A stretch of 64,000 bases of DNA, taken from contig SKCR01038878.1 in NCBI GenBank assembly GCA_019454045.1, positions 62,001 through 126,000 on the forward strand, written 5' to 3'. The notes under the pieces are model-generated. The model made no database searches. It had not been told where the DNA came from and saw only the letters and a list, made by a program, of their open reading frames with translations. The stretch is from Zanthoxylum bungeanum. Taxonomy: Eukaryota; Streptophyta; Magnoliopsida; Sapindales; Rutaceae. Made by a program: the position numbers and the translations under genes. Positions 1 to 10,295 of the stretch are shown here, in pieces; positions within the stretch are counted from its first letter, which is position 1; each line of letters starts with the position of its first letter.

Positions 1-1260
1 AATACTCAATGAATAATAAAAAAATAAAAGAAAAAAAAATAGAAAATGAGTGTGCAAAATACCCTCAGGTCTAACCTTTTTGCCGACTTTCGGACTCACG
101 TTTCGCGGAGATCGGATGGGTAAAGCTCCTTTGCTTCTCCGGTTCACTGGTTTAGCATCTTGGCTTGCTATTTTGCTGCTTTGCTTGCTGTTTGGACTCC
201 GTTTTGCTGCTGTTTCCTCTGTATTTTCCACTCACTGTTCATGTCACTGTTTTGGCGTTCCCACAGACTGTTTGGACTCCATTTTGCTGCAGTTTTTATG
301 TTACTGTTTTGAGGATTTTAAGGACTGTTTTAAGAGGATTTGGCTGCTGTTTTGGGGGTGATTTGGGCTACTGTTCAGGCGTGTTTTAGGAGGTGTAGGG
401 GCTGCTATTTGGGGGTGTATTTTCGGTGATGTGTGGAGGTTTAGGGGCTGTTGTTTTCGGTTGTGGATTGGGGGAGATGAAGAGAATTATTTGTGTTTTT
501 TTTCTTGCTATTGCCGTGAGTGGCTAGGGCTCTTGGTGTTGTGATTTTCATGTAAGTCTTGTGTATGAGCTAGGGGAGTCCATGTCTTGGTTAGGGGTTG
601 TTTATATAGAGAAAGGCTAGGGCTTCACCTTGTCTCACAAGGAAGGGATTTGATTTGGTGTTGAGCAAGGAAAGTCAAAGATTGAGGGGGGACAAATTTG
701 GTTTAGATTAGGAAGTCAATATCTTTAATTTGTTATAATTAATTTTAATTAGGCATGACATCTTTTTAATTTAGTATGTGATTTTGTTTAGTTAGGAAGT
801 TAATATATTTGATTTGTCTTAATTAGGTATGATTATATTTTATGTTTTATTTAATTGGTAAATGATTTAATTATTTTATTTAATTCAATACATTATCTAA
901 TTAATATTTAATTTAATTTCCCATGTGTTTTAAATGTGTTTTATTAATTGTGATGTGTTTTATGGGCTTTGGTGGGCTAATTGGGCTGAGGTGTGAGGCT
1001 AGCAACAAAACCAGAAATACCGACTCCGTTCGAACGCCCCTTCGAACGCTACACGAACGCCCATAATCTACTTGACGTTCGAACGAAGTAACGGACGCAG
1101 CACGAACGAAAACAGTGAACTTGCGAAATGAATCTGATGACGTACTTATTCTGAATTTCCCATTCCGACCTCCGTTTCCCGCAATATCCTTAACTAAAAA
1201 GGTAGTTCCTCCAACTGAGACTCATCATCGGGTTTCACATGTAAAAATGCAATGCCTACA
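1..1260 (-). repeat. Tat-type Gypsy LTR remnant (minus orientation), left part cut by window edge
   Basis: Read on the minus strand it begins TGTAGGCATTG at 1260 and is colinear with the LTR at 46233-48074. Shared landmarks are the CCCTCAGGTCTAACC block near 65-80, a TATA box near 605, an AT-rich stretch at 720-960, and the CCGTTTCCCGC plus GACTCATCATCGGG blocks near 1170-1235. The open frame at 50-361 lies in this LTR and has no family resemblance. Unlike the other two copies, no polypurine tract follows at 1261. It is an LTR fragment, not a gene. Confidence 0.8.
601..608 (-). promoter_or_regulatory. LTR TATA box (TATATAAA on minus strand)
   Basis: TATATAAA lies at the position of the TATA boxes in the two related LTRs (43843-43850 and 47565-47572), next to the short conserved run GAGAAAGGCTAGGG. 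It is the likely Pol II promoter of this LTR copy. Confidence 0.5.
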
Positions 1261-1898
1261 CTAACCATGATGTCGTCCTACTACCAACTTATATGATAAA
1301 GTCTGGCCTACCTGATGAATACGTCTAAATAACCTTCCACCAACAGACTCAGGGGCCCAAGTGCCCATTTGCATCTCAACAAAGGTCGAAACACCTCAAT
1401 ATATCAAACATGGGGCTCAAGTGCCCATTTTCATCTCAATAAAGATCGAAGCACATCAACTGATTGAAGCATCAGAGGTCCGATTGCCCATTTTCATCTC
1501 AACCAAGGTCGAAGCACCTCAACCAATCAAAGCATCGGGGGAGTCAAGTGTCCATTTTCATCTCAACTAAGGTCGAAGCACCTCAATCGATCGTACTATC
1601 AGGGGACCTGCGGGTTCGTCAATCAGAACAGTAAAGATCGAGGCATCTCAAACCGATCGAAGTATCGGGGGACCTGTAGGTCCATCAATCATTAGAGCCA
1701 CAATGACGAGATCGAGGTATCTCATAGCCGATTGAAACATCAAAGGACTTGATGGTCCAACAATCAAAAAATTGTTGACCAACATCTATCAACCAGTATA
1801 AATGAGGTAAGTCTGACGATGCCAGAAGATCCAAATATGTAAAAATATATGCATGCCTTTGATAGACTTGTCATTGTCACACACACTGCACAAGCCTA
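1261..1898 (+). repeat. Degenerate satellite (unit about 64-75 bp) in a Tat-type 3' UTR
   Basis: About six diverged units lie at 1340-1770, each with CCCATTTTCATCTCAA, then GGTCGAAGCACCTCAA, then a GATCGAAGCATC-like block ending in GGGG. The last two units are more diverged. The segment 1780-1898 matches the reverse complement of 44399-44480, which lies upstream of another Tat-type LTR. That places the array in a plus-strand 3' UTR. The open frame at 1361-1570 is only the repeat read through. Confidence 0.7.
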
Positions 1899-1914
1899 CC
1901 AAAGTGGGGGCGAC
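1899..1914 (+). other. Polypurine tract of plus-strand Tat-type element
   Basis: CCAAAGTGGGGGCGAC sits directly before the LTR start. The reverse complements at 44383-44398 and 48075-48091 are nearly the same, so this is the plus-strand primer site for element C. Confidence 0.7.
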
Positions 1915-1955
1915 TATAGACACTATATTTTTACACATAGTCTGATGATTAGTCT
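1915..1955 (+). repeat. LTR-C, part 1 of 3 (plus-strand Tat-type LTR)
   Basis: It starts TATAGACACTAT, a decayed form of TGTAGGCATTG, and runs to GATGATTAGTCT, where the Athila element is inserted. The LTR resumes at 21427. The join matches the GATGAGTCTCGTATGGAG order seen on the minus strand at 44330-44350, which confirms the break. Joined length of the three parts is about 1.02 kb. Confidence 0.7.
1951..1955. repeat. Target-site duplication AGTCT of the Athila element
   Basis: AGTCT at 1951-1955 and again at 21422-21426, directly outside the two LTR ends. A perfect 5-bp duplication shows that 1956-21421 was one insertion event. Confidence 0.9.
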
Positions 1956-3136
1956 TGATTACACCCAAAAAGGTACTCGCGCTTATCGCAGTATAGTTGG
2001 GGTGTCAATTCCTCAGAGAGATGGTTACAATGAACTAATCCACTTAAATGAAAATGTTAGCAATAACTTAATTAAAGAGAATAATTGAATTGGTAATGTA
2101 AATTAAAGATTACGAAAAATACTTAAAAGTTATCAATAGAGAAAAGAAGCAAAGCGTCGGGAATTCCTCTTGTATCAAATCCCTATATTCAGTAATTGAT
2201 TCCTTTTACTACTCAATTGAAGGTTTCACATCCCAAACCAACAATCAGAAGATATTTCAATCAAACATATTAAATTCTAAGGTAATTGATGAATTATTTT
2301 CTCTATGTTAACAACATACTATGTTATCATTATAATCTATCTAACGTCGACAATATACCCACAGGCAATACTGCAGCAGAATATTAACTCATAAAACAAC
2401 ATAACCAGTCACAACAGGGTTTCCTAATTTCACATAGAAGAAACATGACTATTTCTATATGCAAATTGGTAAAACACAATCTCTGGGTTCATAATCAAAA
2501 GATAACAATTCATCAATTATATTAAACGTTGAAGAGTATTCAGGAATCAAAAATATGAATATAAGAACTTAATTATAAGAGTTCATCCTTATCTTTGCCT
2601 ATGAGATTAGTTCTCCATAGAAGAAAAAGATACAGCCTGGATAGATCGAAGAGAGATCCTGTCTGGCTTGTGGTTCTTCGTTATTCTCTCTCAAATATGT
2701 GATTTAATCTCTTTGTTGTGTATTTTCTCCCATCCTTAGGGTTTTTATATAGGGAAGTCCTGAAGTCTTTATGCGCATAAAATACGACCTAATTAAGATT
2801 CTGGAACTTTACCGGGGCACCGCGAGGCCAGGAAGTGGCGTTGCGGCGCCCAACTTACGGGAAAAATATATGGGGACAATCTGAGGAGGCGCCACTACGC
2901 CAGAAAGTGGGCGCCGCGGTGCTAGTGCAATTTTTTGGTTTTATGCTGTCTGTGTTTCCGCTCTTCCCGCGTGCTTCCAATGCGTCTATAAGGTCCATAA
3001 ACATGTACAATTGCTCCAATATCAATCTTCCATTGCTTCCTAATAACAAGACATAAAATAAACTATAATTAAGATCAAATACTTGATAGTCAAGCCGAAT
3101 TAGTAATGTTCAAAGTATATTTCCATGCACTTATCA
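1956..3136 (-). repeat. Athila 3' LTR (1181 bp)
   Basis: It is colinear from end to end with 20220-21421 and has TG...CA termini. The GC-rich stretch around 2810-2930 (GGCGCC-like runs) and the TATA box at 2744-2751 match the other LTR. The open frames at 2835-3056 and 2855-3049 lie inside it and are not genes. Confidence 0.92.
2744..2751 (-). promoter_or_regulatory. TATA box in Athila 3' LTR
   Basis: TATATAAA on the minus strand in CCCTATATAAAAACCC, matching the same site in the 5' LTR (21029-21036). It is the likely core promoter of the LTR. Confidence 0.6.
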
Positions 3137-4366
3137 CAACCCTCAACCAGCTTATTGCTAGTTCCTAGCAATCAAAGCAAAAGAAAATAAGAACTAAAAT
3201 AAATTAAAAATAAATAAAATCTATCCAAGCCACATTTGCAGGGATCATGATTACATTTAGCGTATGCAATAAGCCTTTAAACTCATAGGTGGCCCTAGTG
3301 GACGAGTTATAGTCTCTTGAGGGCTTACAGCGACGATACCCACAAACGTCATTCAAAACATACAATCATGCAAAAAAAAAATGAAATAGTCCCAATAGTT
3401 ATACATATTATTGTCCTCAAAGAATGCCTAGTAATGAAATCAGAAAACCTTCAAAGTACTCAATGCAACTCAAATCCGAGTCCTTTAGTGAATCGTCTAA
3501 GTCAGACTCACAGTGTGTGTGTGTAACGGTTCATTCACTGCTCGACTCCTAGGTAAGTCAACTCAATGATTTCGTTTATAAATTGGGATCCGATGGGTCA
3601 AACCAACCTAGATATCTCAAATGCGCTCTGTAATTGCCTTTCTTTGCTCAGTATGGTATGATTATTTTTATTTTTTTTTTTTCAACACACATACCCTTTA
3701 AGGTAACATTTCTCCTCATGATGGTCCTAACACTCCCCCATGGGTAGCTTCACGCTTATCAGTTATAGGTGGTTTAATTTCTTTCTTTCGAGACTTTCTC
3801 TTTTTATTTTTAACCATATTATACTTCATAACACTAGTAAATCAGGATAGACATCTAAGCAAACGGTCATTCATTGACATGTAATTTTTTCAACTAGTCA
3901 TTTTGCCAACTACCTAGGTTTTCACAGCTAAAAACCTATAGTTTAGTTCTTATGAGTCTAACCTAGATCGACTACTCAAGGCATCAGATAAAAATACATT
4001 AAAGAACTTATCGTTTCTAAGATTTCATCATAAAGAAAACAATATTCATCATTGGACCTATGCTTTACTATTAAGGACTAGAAGGAAAATTTTATTTTAT
4101 TTTATTTAATAATAGGACTAACACATTAACAACCAGATACAACATCTGATAATATGACCACCCCCAACCTAATTCAAACATTGTCCTCAATGTCAACGAC
4201 AATAAGGATGTGAGAAAAGGAATGAGTTCACTTGACTAGAGAGATCGTGAACCTGGATGAAATATGGTGTTATCCTGCAAAAGAAACAAAAAATTAAATA
4301 AAACAAATAGAAGAAAGAAAATTAAATAAACTAAAAAAATATGTACAAGTAAGGAGAATTGAGAGA
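3137..4366 (-). other. Athila 3' non-coding region
   Basis: No convincing reading frame lies between the integrase end and the 3' LTR. Near 4150-4200 the minus strand has GAGGACAATGTTT followed by GGTTGGGGGTGGTC, a block I recognise as typical just after pol in Athila-type elements. 3410-4020 is clearly homologous to 49830-50460 in the Tat element: shared CTTCAAAGTACTC, CAGTGTGTGTGTGT, CATGGGTAGCTTCACGCTTAT and AAGCAAACGGTCATTCA. A T-rich tract lies at 3660-3684. The stretch next to the LTR (3137-3150) is weakly purine-rich on the minus strand and should act as polypurine tract. Confidence 0.75.
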
Positions 4367-5583
4367 TCAATCCTCATAAGCTGGATCAGCAAGAGGCGCA
4401 TCCTCCGCTGTAGGAATCTTATTATCAAAGAACAGTCTTAAACTCTTTCCATTAACTTTGAACATTCTACTATCCATGGGGTCTTCCACTTCGACAGCTC
4501 CATGTGGGAAAACTTGCTTCACAATAAATGGTCCAGTCCATCTGGATCGCAACTTGCCTAGGTGAAGATGGAGTCTGGAGTCATAAAGATAAACCTTTTG
4601 GTTTGGTTCAAAGTTCTTCCTCATGATCTATCGGTCATGGGCAGATTTCATCTTTGATTTATAGATTTTTGGAGTTACCATAAGCATCATTCCAAAATTC
4701 TTCAATTTCTATCAGTTGGTGCTTTTGCTGTGTACCTGCAGCACTCAAATCAAGGTTAAGATTTTTTAATAGCCCAATAGGCTATATGTTCTAATTCAAC
4801 AGGTAAATGACATGCATTTCCAAATACAAGTCTAAAAGGAGACATCCCAAGTGGGGATTTGTAAGCTGTGCGGTATGCCCAAAGTGCATATGGAAGACGT
4901 AAAGACCAATTCTTATGGTCGGGGTTTACCGTTTTCTCCAATATTTGTTGTATCTCCCTATTTGCTAGCTCTGTCTGTCCATTTATCTGTGGGTGATAAG
5001 CAATAGAAATCTTATGCACTATACCGTACCTGCACATCAAAGCCTCAAATAATCGATTACAAAAATGTGTCCATTGATCACTAATAATGACAAGTGGCGT
5101 ACCAAAACATGATAGTACATGTTCCTTTAAGAATTTAACCGCAGTGGTATTGTCATTAGCTCGTCACGCTACTGCCTCAACCCATTTAAACACATAATCT
5201 ACTGCAAGAAGAATATAAATGTATCTAAAAGAATGCGGGAAAGGTCTCATAAAATCAATACCCCAACAATCAAATATTTAAATGACAAGAATAAGGTTAA
5301 GAGGCATCATATGACGACGAGATAGTGCACCTAATTTTTGACACCTTTCACAGTAAAGATAGAAACCATTTGTATCTTTAAATAACGTAGGCCAATAGAA
5401 ACCACACTGCAGGATATTTGCAGCAGATTTCTTTACTGAAAAATGGCCTCCACATGCATGGGAATGATAAAATGTAAGGACATTTAAAACTTCATCCTCA
5501 GGAATGCAGCGTCGTAATATTTGGTCAGGGCAGTATTTAAATAAATATGGATCATCCCAATAAAAATTAGGTACCTCGACCAA
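4367..5583 (-). pseudogene. Athila pol: integrase domain (decayed)
   Basis: Integrase joins the cDNA to the host chromosome. Three open pieces are visible. 5278-5583 carries the N-terminal zinc-binding HHCC region (HSHACGGH then YCERCQKLG). 5041-5277 holds the DDE core start, including an [14 protein letters not shown] motif, in broken frame. 4756-5040 continues the core ([15 protein letters not shown]). 4367-4624 is the C-terminal domain with KLRSRWTGPF, the GPF motif of Gypsy integrases. Stops and shifts between the pieces make it non-functional. It is the last pol domain, as expected in Ty3/Gypsy. Confidence 0.88.
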
Positions 5584-6197
5584 GAACTTACGCTTATCTT
5601 GTGCAGTCCAAATGGAGGGAAACTCATCAAAAACTAAATAGTTGACAATATGTGCATATTATGGTACTTGTGTGACAGCAAAGAGGTGTTCATCAGGAAA
5701 ATCATCTCGAATAGGTGGGCCATCAGCAGAGTCATTGAACTCTAGGCGAGATAAGTGATCTGCCACCATATTTTCAATGCCCTTCTTATCCTTGATGGTT
5801 AGATCAAATTCATGTAACAGTAAAATCCACTTAATCAATCTTGCTTTAGCATCATTCTTCGAAAGGAGGTACTTAAGAGCTGTATGATCAGTAAAAACAG
5901 TGATAGGTGAGCCAATAAGGTATGCACGAATTTATCTAAGATAAAAACTACAGCTAGCAGTTCTTTTTCAGTTGTGGAATAGTTCATTTGAGAACTATTC
6001 AAGGTCCTGCTAGCATAATAGACAACAAAAGGCTTCACTTCCCTTATTTGTCCTAAAACTGCTCCAACGGCATAGTCATTGGCATCACACATAATCTCAA
6101 AGGGAAAATTCAAATCAGGTGGCTGCATAATTAGGGCAGAAGTGAGTTTAGTAACTAATATTTTGAAAGCATTGTCACATTCTTGTGTCCATTCAAA
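5584..6197 (-). pseudogene. Athila pol: RNase H domain (decayed)
   Basis: RNase H degrades the RNA strand of the RNA-DNA hybrid during cDNA synthesis. The open part 5835-6128 reads FEIMCDANDYAVGAVLGQ, then VVYYASRTLN and YSTTEKELLAVVF, which is the standard retrotransposon RNase H pattern with the first catalytic Asp in CDAND and Glu in TEKELL. Beyond 5835 the frame is lost, and 5584-5834 still shows similarity only in pieces. It follows the reverse transcriptase thumb directly. Confidence 0.8.
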
Positions 6198-7085
6198 CTA
6201 GGAATCTTTAACAAGAAGGTTACACAATGGTCGAGATATAGAAGAAAAATTATGTATAAATCTCCTATAGAAACCAGCATGCCCAAGAAAAGATCGAATA
6301 TCTTTCATAGTCTTAGGTATGGGAAGCTTGGATATTAACTCAATTTTTGATTTATCTACTTCAATACCATGGAAGAACAATGTGACCCAAAACAATACCT
6401 GAAGAAATAATGAAGTGACATTTTTCCCAATTTAAAACAAGACCTTTTTCTTGACATCAAGCTAACATTGCCTTTAAATTAAGTAAGCATGCATCAAAAT
6501 AATTACCAAAGACAGTCAAATCATCCATAAACACTTCCATGCATTTCTCAATCCTATCACTATAAATACTCAACATGCATATTTGAAATGTAGCAGGTGC
6601 GTTACATAACCAAATGGCATGTGACGAAAAGCATAAGTTCCAAACGAACATAAGAATAAGGTTTTATCATGATCTTCTAAAGATATTTCAATTTGATAGT
6701 ATCCAGAATAACCATCTAAAAAGCAATAGAATGGGTGACCTGCTACCATCTCAAGAATTTGGTCGATAAAAGGAAGTGGGAAGTGGTTTTTCCAGGTGGC
6801 GGCATTTAGCTTCCTATAATCTATACACATGCGTCATCCTGTGAAGAATTTAGTAGGAACAAGTTCTCCTGCCTCATTCTGCACGACCGTAACACCTGAC
6901 TTCTTAGGGACAACATGCGTAGGACTAACCCATTGACTATCAATAATTGGGTATATAATACCTGCATCTAGTAATTTTATCACTTCATTTCTCACAACTT
7001 CTTTCATAGTGGGGTTAATTCTACTATGAGGGTCTCTACGAGGGATATATCCCTCTTCTAAGTGAATCTTATGGGAGTAAATCAA
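6198..7085 (-). pseudogene. Athila pol: reverse transcriptase (decayed)
   Basis: The palm and fingers are recognisable in four open pieces: 6834-7085 (VVRNEVIKLLDAGIIYPI, WVSPTHVVPKK), 6570-6830 (CIDYRKLNAAT, FLDGYSGYYQI, MPFG), 6457-6651 (CNAPATFQ, then FMDDLTVFG with the two catalytic Asp) and 6198-6395 (thumb, RSFLGHAGFYRRFI). A TGA replaces the Trp codon just before MCIDYRKLN (near 6831). A frameshift near 6600 separates the two palm pieces. It copies element RNA into DNA from the primer site at 20192-20215. Confidence 0.88.
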
Positions 7086-8003
7086 TAGGCTAATACCTTT
7101 AATATCACTGATGGTCCAACCTAGTGCAGATTTATGCTAACTCAATATGCCAAGTAATTTTTCACTTTGTGATGCACTTAATTCAGATGAAATAATAACA
7201 TGAAAGGTATCATATGGTCTTAGAAACGCATGCTGAAGACCTTATGGTAATGGCTTTAGTTCAACCTTTGGCGTTTCAGCTGTCGAAGGCTTCGATTTCT
7301 CTCTGTCTTCTGGTAGAGCCTCATATTGTGGCTGCCACACTCTTGTTCCATGATTCTGCAAAATAGAAAAGCCAGTAAAGATATCAGGAATTATAGCGGA
7401 ATCGAGAGTATCTAAAATTTCAGAATTAAGAAGAAAGTGTTCAGGAGGGTTAGAGTCATGTTGTATGGAAGCTATTTCTGGCACGACTGTGTCTAAGGTA
7501 TGTGTGAGAGCAGTCTTCATCATCTTTTGGTTGTTTCCCAATGTGAAAAATATTCACTTCCAATGTCATATTCCCAAATGATAACTTCATGAGACCATTC
7601 CTGCAATTAATAAGGGCATTAGCTGTAGCAAGAAAAGGTCTACCTAAAATAAAAGGAAATTTTGACTCAGTTTTAACCACAGATTGGGTATCTAAAATCA
7701 GAAAATCAATAGGATAGTAGAATTTATCGATTTGAAGTAAAACATCCTCAACTACTCCCCGTGGTATTCTGATCGAGTGATCAACTAACTGTAAAACCAC
7801 AGATGTAGGTTTAATCTCTCCAAGTCCTAACTGCATATAGATAGAATATGGCATAAGATTAACACTAGCACCTAAATCTAATAAAGCCTGATTGAACTCA
7901 TATGTGCTAATGTGGCAAGCAATAGTGGGGCATCCCGGATCTTTATATTTTGGTGGGGCCCTCTGGTCAATCACTACACTTGCTTGCTTTGTCAGGAATG
8001 CAG
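7086..8003 (-). pseudogene. Athila pol: aspartic protease and linker
   Basis: The protease matures the gag-pol polyprotein. The piece 7456-8003 shows CHISTYEFNQALLDLGASV then NLMPYSIYMQLGLG and ILGRPFLATA. The active-site triad reads DLGA, as in many Athila proteases. The frame shifts near 7540 into a linker piece (7242-7541) with no known fold. 7086-7241 has stops. At 8003 the gene is cut by the nested Copia element, and its upstream part continues at 18273 on the far side: the KKTA then FLTKQ reading is restored when the insert and one TGCAG are removed. Confidence 0.85.
7999..8003. repeat. Target-site duplication TGCAG of Copia A1
   Basis: TGCAG at 7999-8003 and at 18268-18272, directly outside the LTR ends of the family-A element. 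It is perfect. Confidence 0.92.
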
Positions 8004-10295
8004 TGTTGGATAATATGACCCATAGCGTCACTATTTGTACAGATCATGGTGTTGTTGTACAAATTAACTATGTGACAAGGAAATTGCACTCTCATCATTT
8101 GTGATTAGATCACCATAGATATATAAATGAAGAGAGGTCCATATGATTAGTTCCTGGATTGAGATGATATGAGACAGTATCAAACCTCGAAGGATTAATC
8201 ATTAAATATCCCTAGCCGAAGTATTTCGAGACTGGACATCGATAATGCGGAATAGGCTAGTATTGCACTTGTGCTGTTGTGAGGGCACAACGGCATAGGT
8301 TCTCATATATATAAGTATTGGATACTTATGCAAGTGCGATAGATAGGAGGGGTCGTGTTTCATCCACCGATGGTACGGGAAACAGCTTCGTCTGGATAGA
8401 CCCCTCGGATCCCATTGGTATTATGACTATGTGTCTATGGGAGCCGAAATCGAGGTAGGTGTGTATAGTCTTAACCTGAGACTTGCATCGCTAATACTTG
8501 CGATAATCGGTAGACTTTGGTCTGGGTGGTACAAGGGCTTTAACCGGTTCTGTGTACACCGCTTCTGGGTTTATCAGAGAGTCGTAGTGGTATTGGGTGT
8601 GATGTCGAGACGGAAGTGTCACTCTTTCAGTCATATTGGAGTTGATGTCACGCAGGATATGGTACTAGTGCTCTTGAGTGTGCGCAACCAATCGGGATAT
8701 TGTGACCAGGTCATGTATATCCGATTATAGAGACTATGTTACCAGACATCCGATATGTGTTTCGGACGGGGCAGACACTTATCCAGCCCCAGCCCTAGCA
8801 CGTGATTATCCGATACTTGGCCGATATACACATACTACGGTATACTACGCTTGATACAGATCTATATATTTCCTGTAAGAATATTTCTGGAGAATTGGGT
8901 AGGCATGGCGTTTTGCTAGAGGCTAACCTTGTCTTGTAATCGGTATAAACGTAGTACGAGGTACTTACGTGTTCGGATAGTCCGACGACCGTATTTACTA
9001 CTGCCAACATATCCGGAGATCTCATGGGTCGGTTCCCGAAGATTCACCGATGACGTATTACTCGCACTTTGATTAATCTGGGATTAATTAGAAGAGAGAG
9101 ATAGAATTAATCTGGGATTAATCGGAGAGATAGAATTAATCTGGATTAATTCGATGAGAGAGAAATTAATCTGGGATTAATTGCGGAGATATTTTATCTG
9201 GGATAAAATATTATTTAAAGAGAGAGAACGATTAATTTGGAATTAATCGATAAATTAATATATTCGATATATTAATCGAAATTGGATTTCGACGCGGAAT
9301 TAAAATTAGATTTAATTCGGGCGAACGAATTAATTTAGAATTAATTCGTTAGCGACGTGAATAGTGAATTCGCTAGGCGTAATCATTTAATTACGACGCG
9401 ACGGAAAATTCGTTAATTTGGAATTAGCGAACCCGAGCCCGAGAGTGATTGCGAGCGCGTTCGCATTTCGAATTCGAACGCGGCATGCAAGTCACATCAA
9501 GCGTCAAATCGTTTTCACATCATGCGTCAAATCAATTGTCACTTTGAGTGATGTGATATGACATGTTGTCACTTTATTAAGTGAACATGAATGTGAATAT
9601 AGGGACTTGTGTATATATATATTTTATTCATTTACTTGGTAAATGGAATAAAGATATAAGTATATATAAATCATTTTCTCTCTCTTGGACTTTGTTGGTT
9701 CACGGTTTTGGGCAAAACTTTTGCCATTCACGTGACTCATTGGTATTGCTCATTCACGTTTTTGGCCTAATTTAGGACCACATTCACGTGACACTCTGCA
9801 CTTCTTTTTGGTCTTCACGTTTTAGACTAAATGGAGCAAAATCACTCTCTTCACACATGAAAGGACTACGGTCTTCTTCTTTCCTCCCATTTTTCTCTCT
9901 CTTCTTCTTCGGCTCACTGCCGATTCTTCTTCTCTTCTTCTGTTTTTCCTCACCGAAATTTGAGAAGCAAGATGAAGATAAACTAGTGCTAGCACACTCT
10001 AGGAGTGATACAAAGGTGATAGGGAAGTGAGTTTGTGAGCATGGAATCTCAAAGCTTGGAGCTTTAATGGAGTTCTTCACATGGCCGAAAATGGTGAAGA
10101 TCTACCGCCCAAACCCAGCAGTCCACTGACTTTGGAAGCCATTGCCGAGCATGTTGAGGAGCAAAAATCGCACCTTGTTCTTCATTTCATCAAAACCGAA
10201 ATTCAATGTGAGTATATTCCGCACCTCCTTTGATGTGTTCATATGTGGTTTTTTATGCATGTTTGTGATCCTTGGGACTTGATTGAACACTTTCA
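8004..10295 (+). repeat. Copia A1 5' LTR (2292 bp)
   Basis: Termini are TGTTGGAT...CACTTTCA. The U3-like part (8004-9050) carries a recurrent short open frame near 8431-8730. 9050-9440 is a chain of short hairpins, as in the 3' LTR. A TATA box lies at 9661-9670 followed by a pyrimidine-rich stretch. Small indels against the 3' LTR are frequent. Unusually long for a Copia LTR. Confidence 0.92.
9661..9670 (+). promoter_or_regulatory. TATA box in Copia A1 5' LTR
   Basis: TATATATAAA followed by TCATTTTCTCTCTCTTGG, a TATA box plus pyrimidine patch typical of plant promoters. It is conserved in the 3' LTR at 17627-17636. Confidence 0.55.

Noticed and set aside
50..389. Cys- and Leu-rich open frames at the left edge
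   Set aside because: They lie inside the Tat-type LTR remnant. The related LTR at 46900-47100 does not keep the frame.
4200..4366. Envelope-like gene of the Athila element
   Set aside because: Some Athila elements carry one downstream of integrase, but 3137-4366 has no long frame or membrane-type segment on the minus strand.
9784..10080. Open frames on both strands rich in Lys/Arg or Phe/Ser
   Set aside because: Caused by the TTCTTC-rich tract near the end of the family-A LTR; the same in the other LTR (17751-18114).
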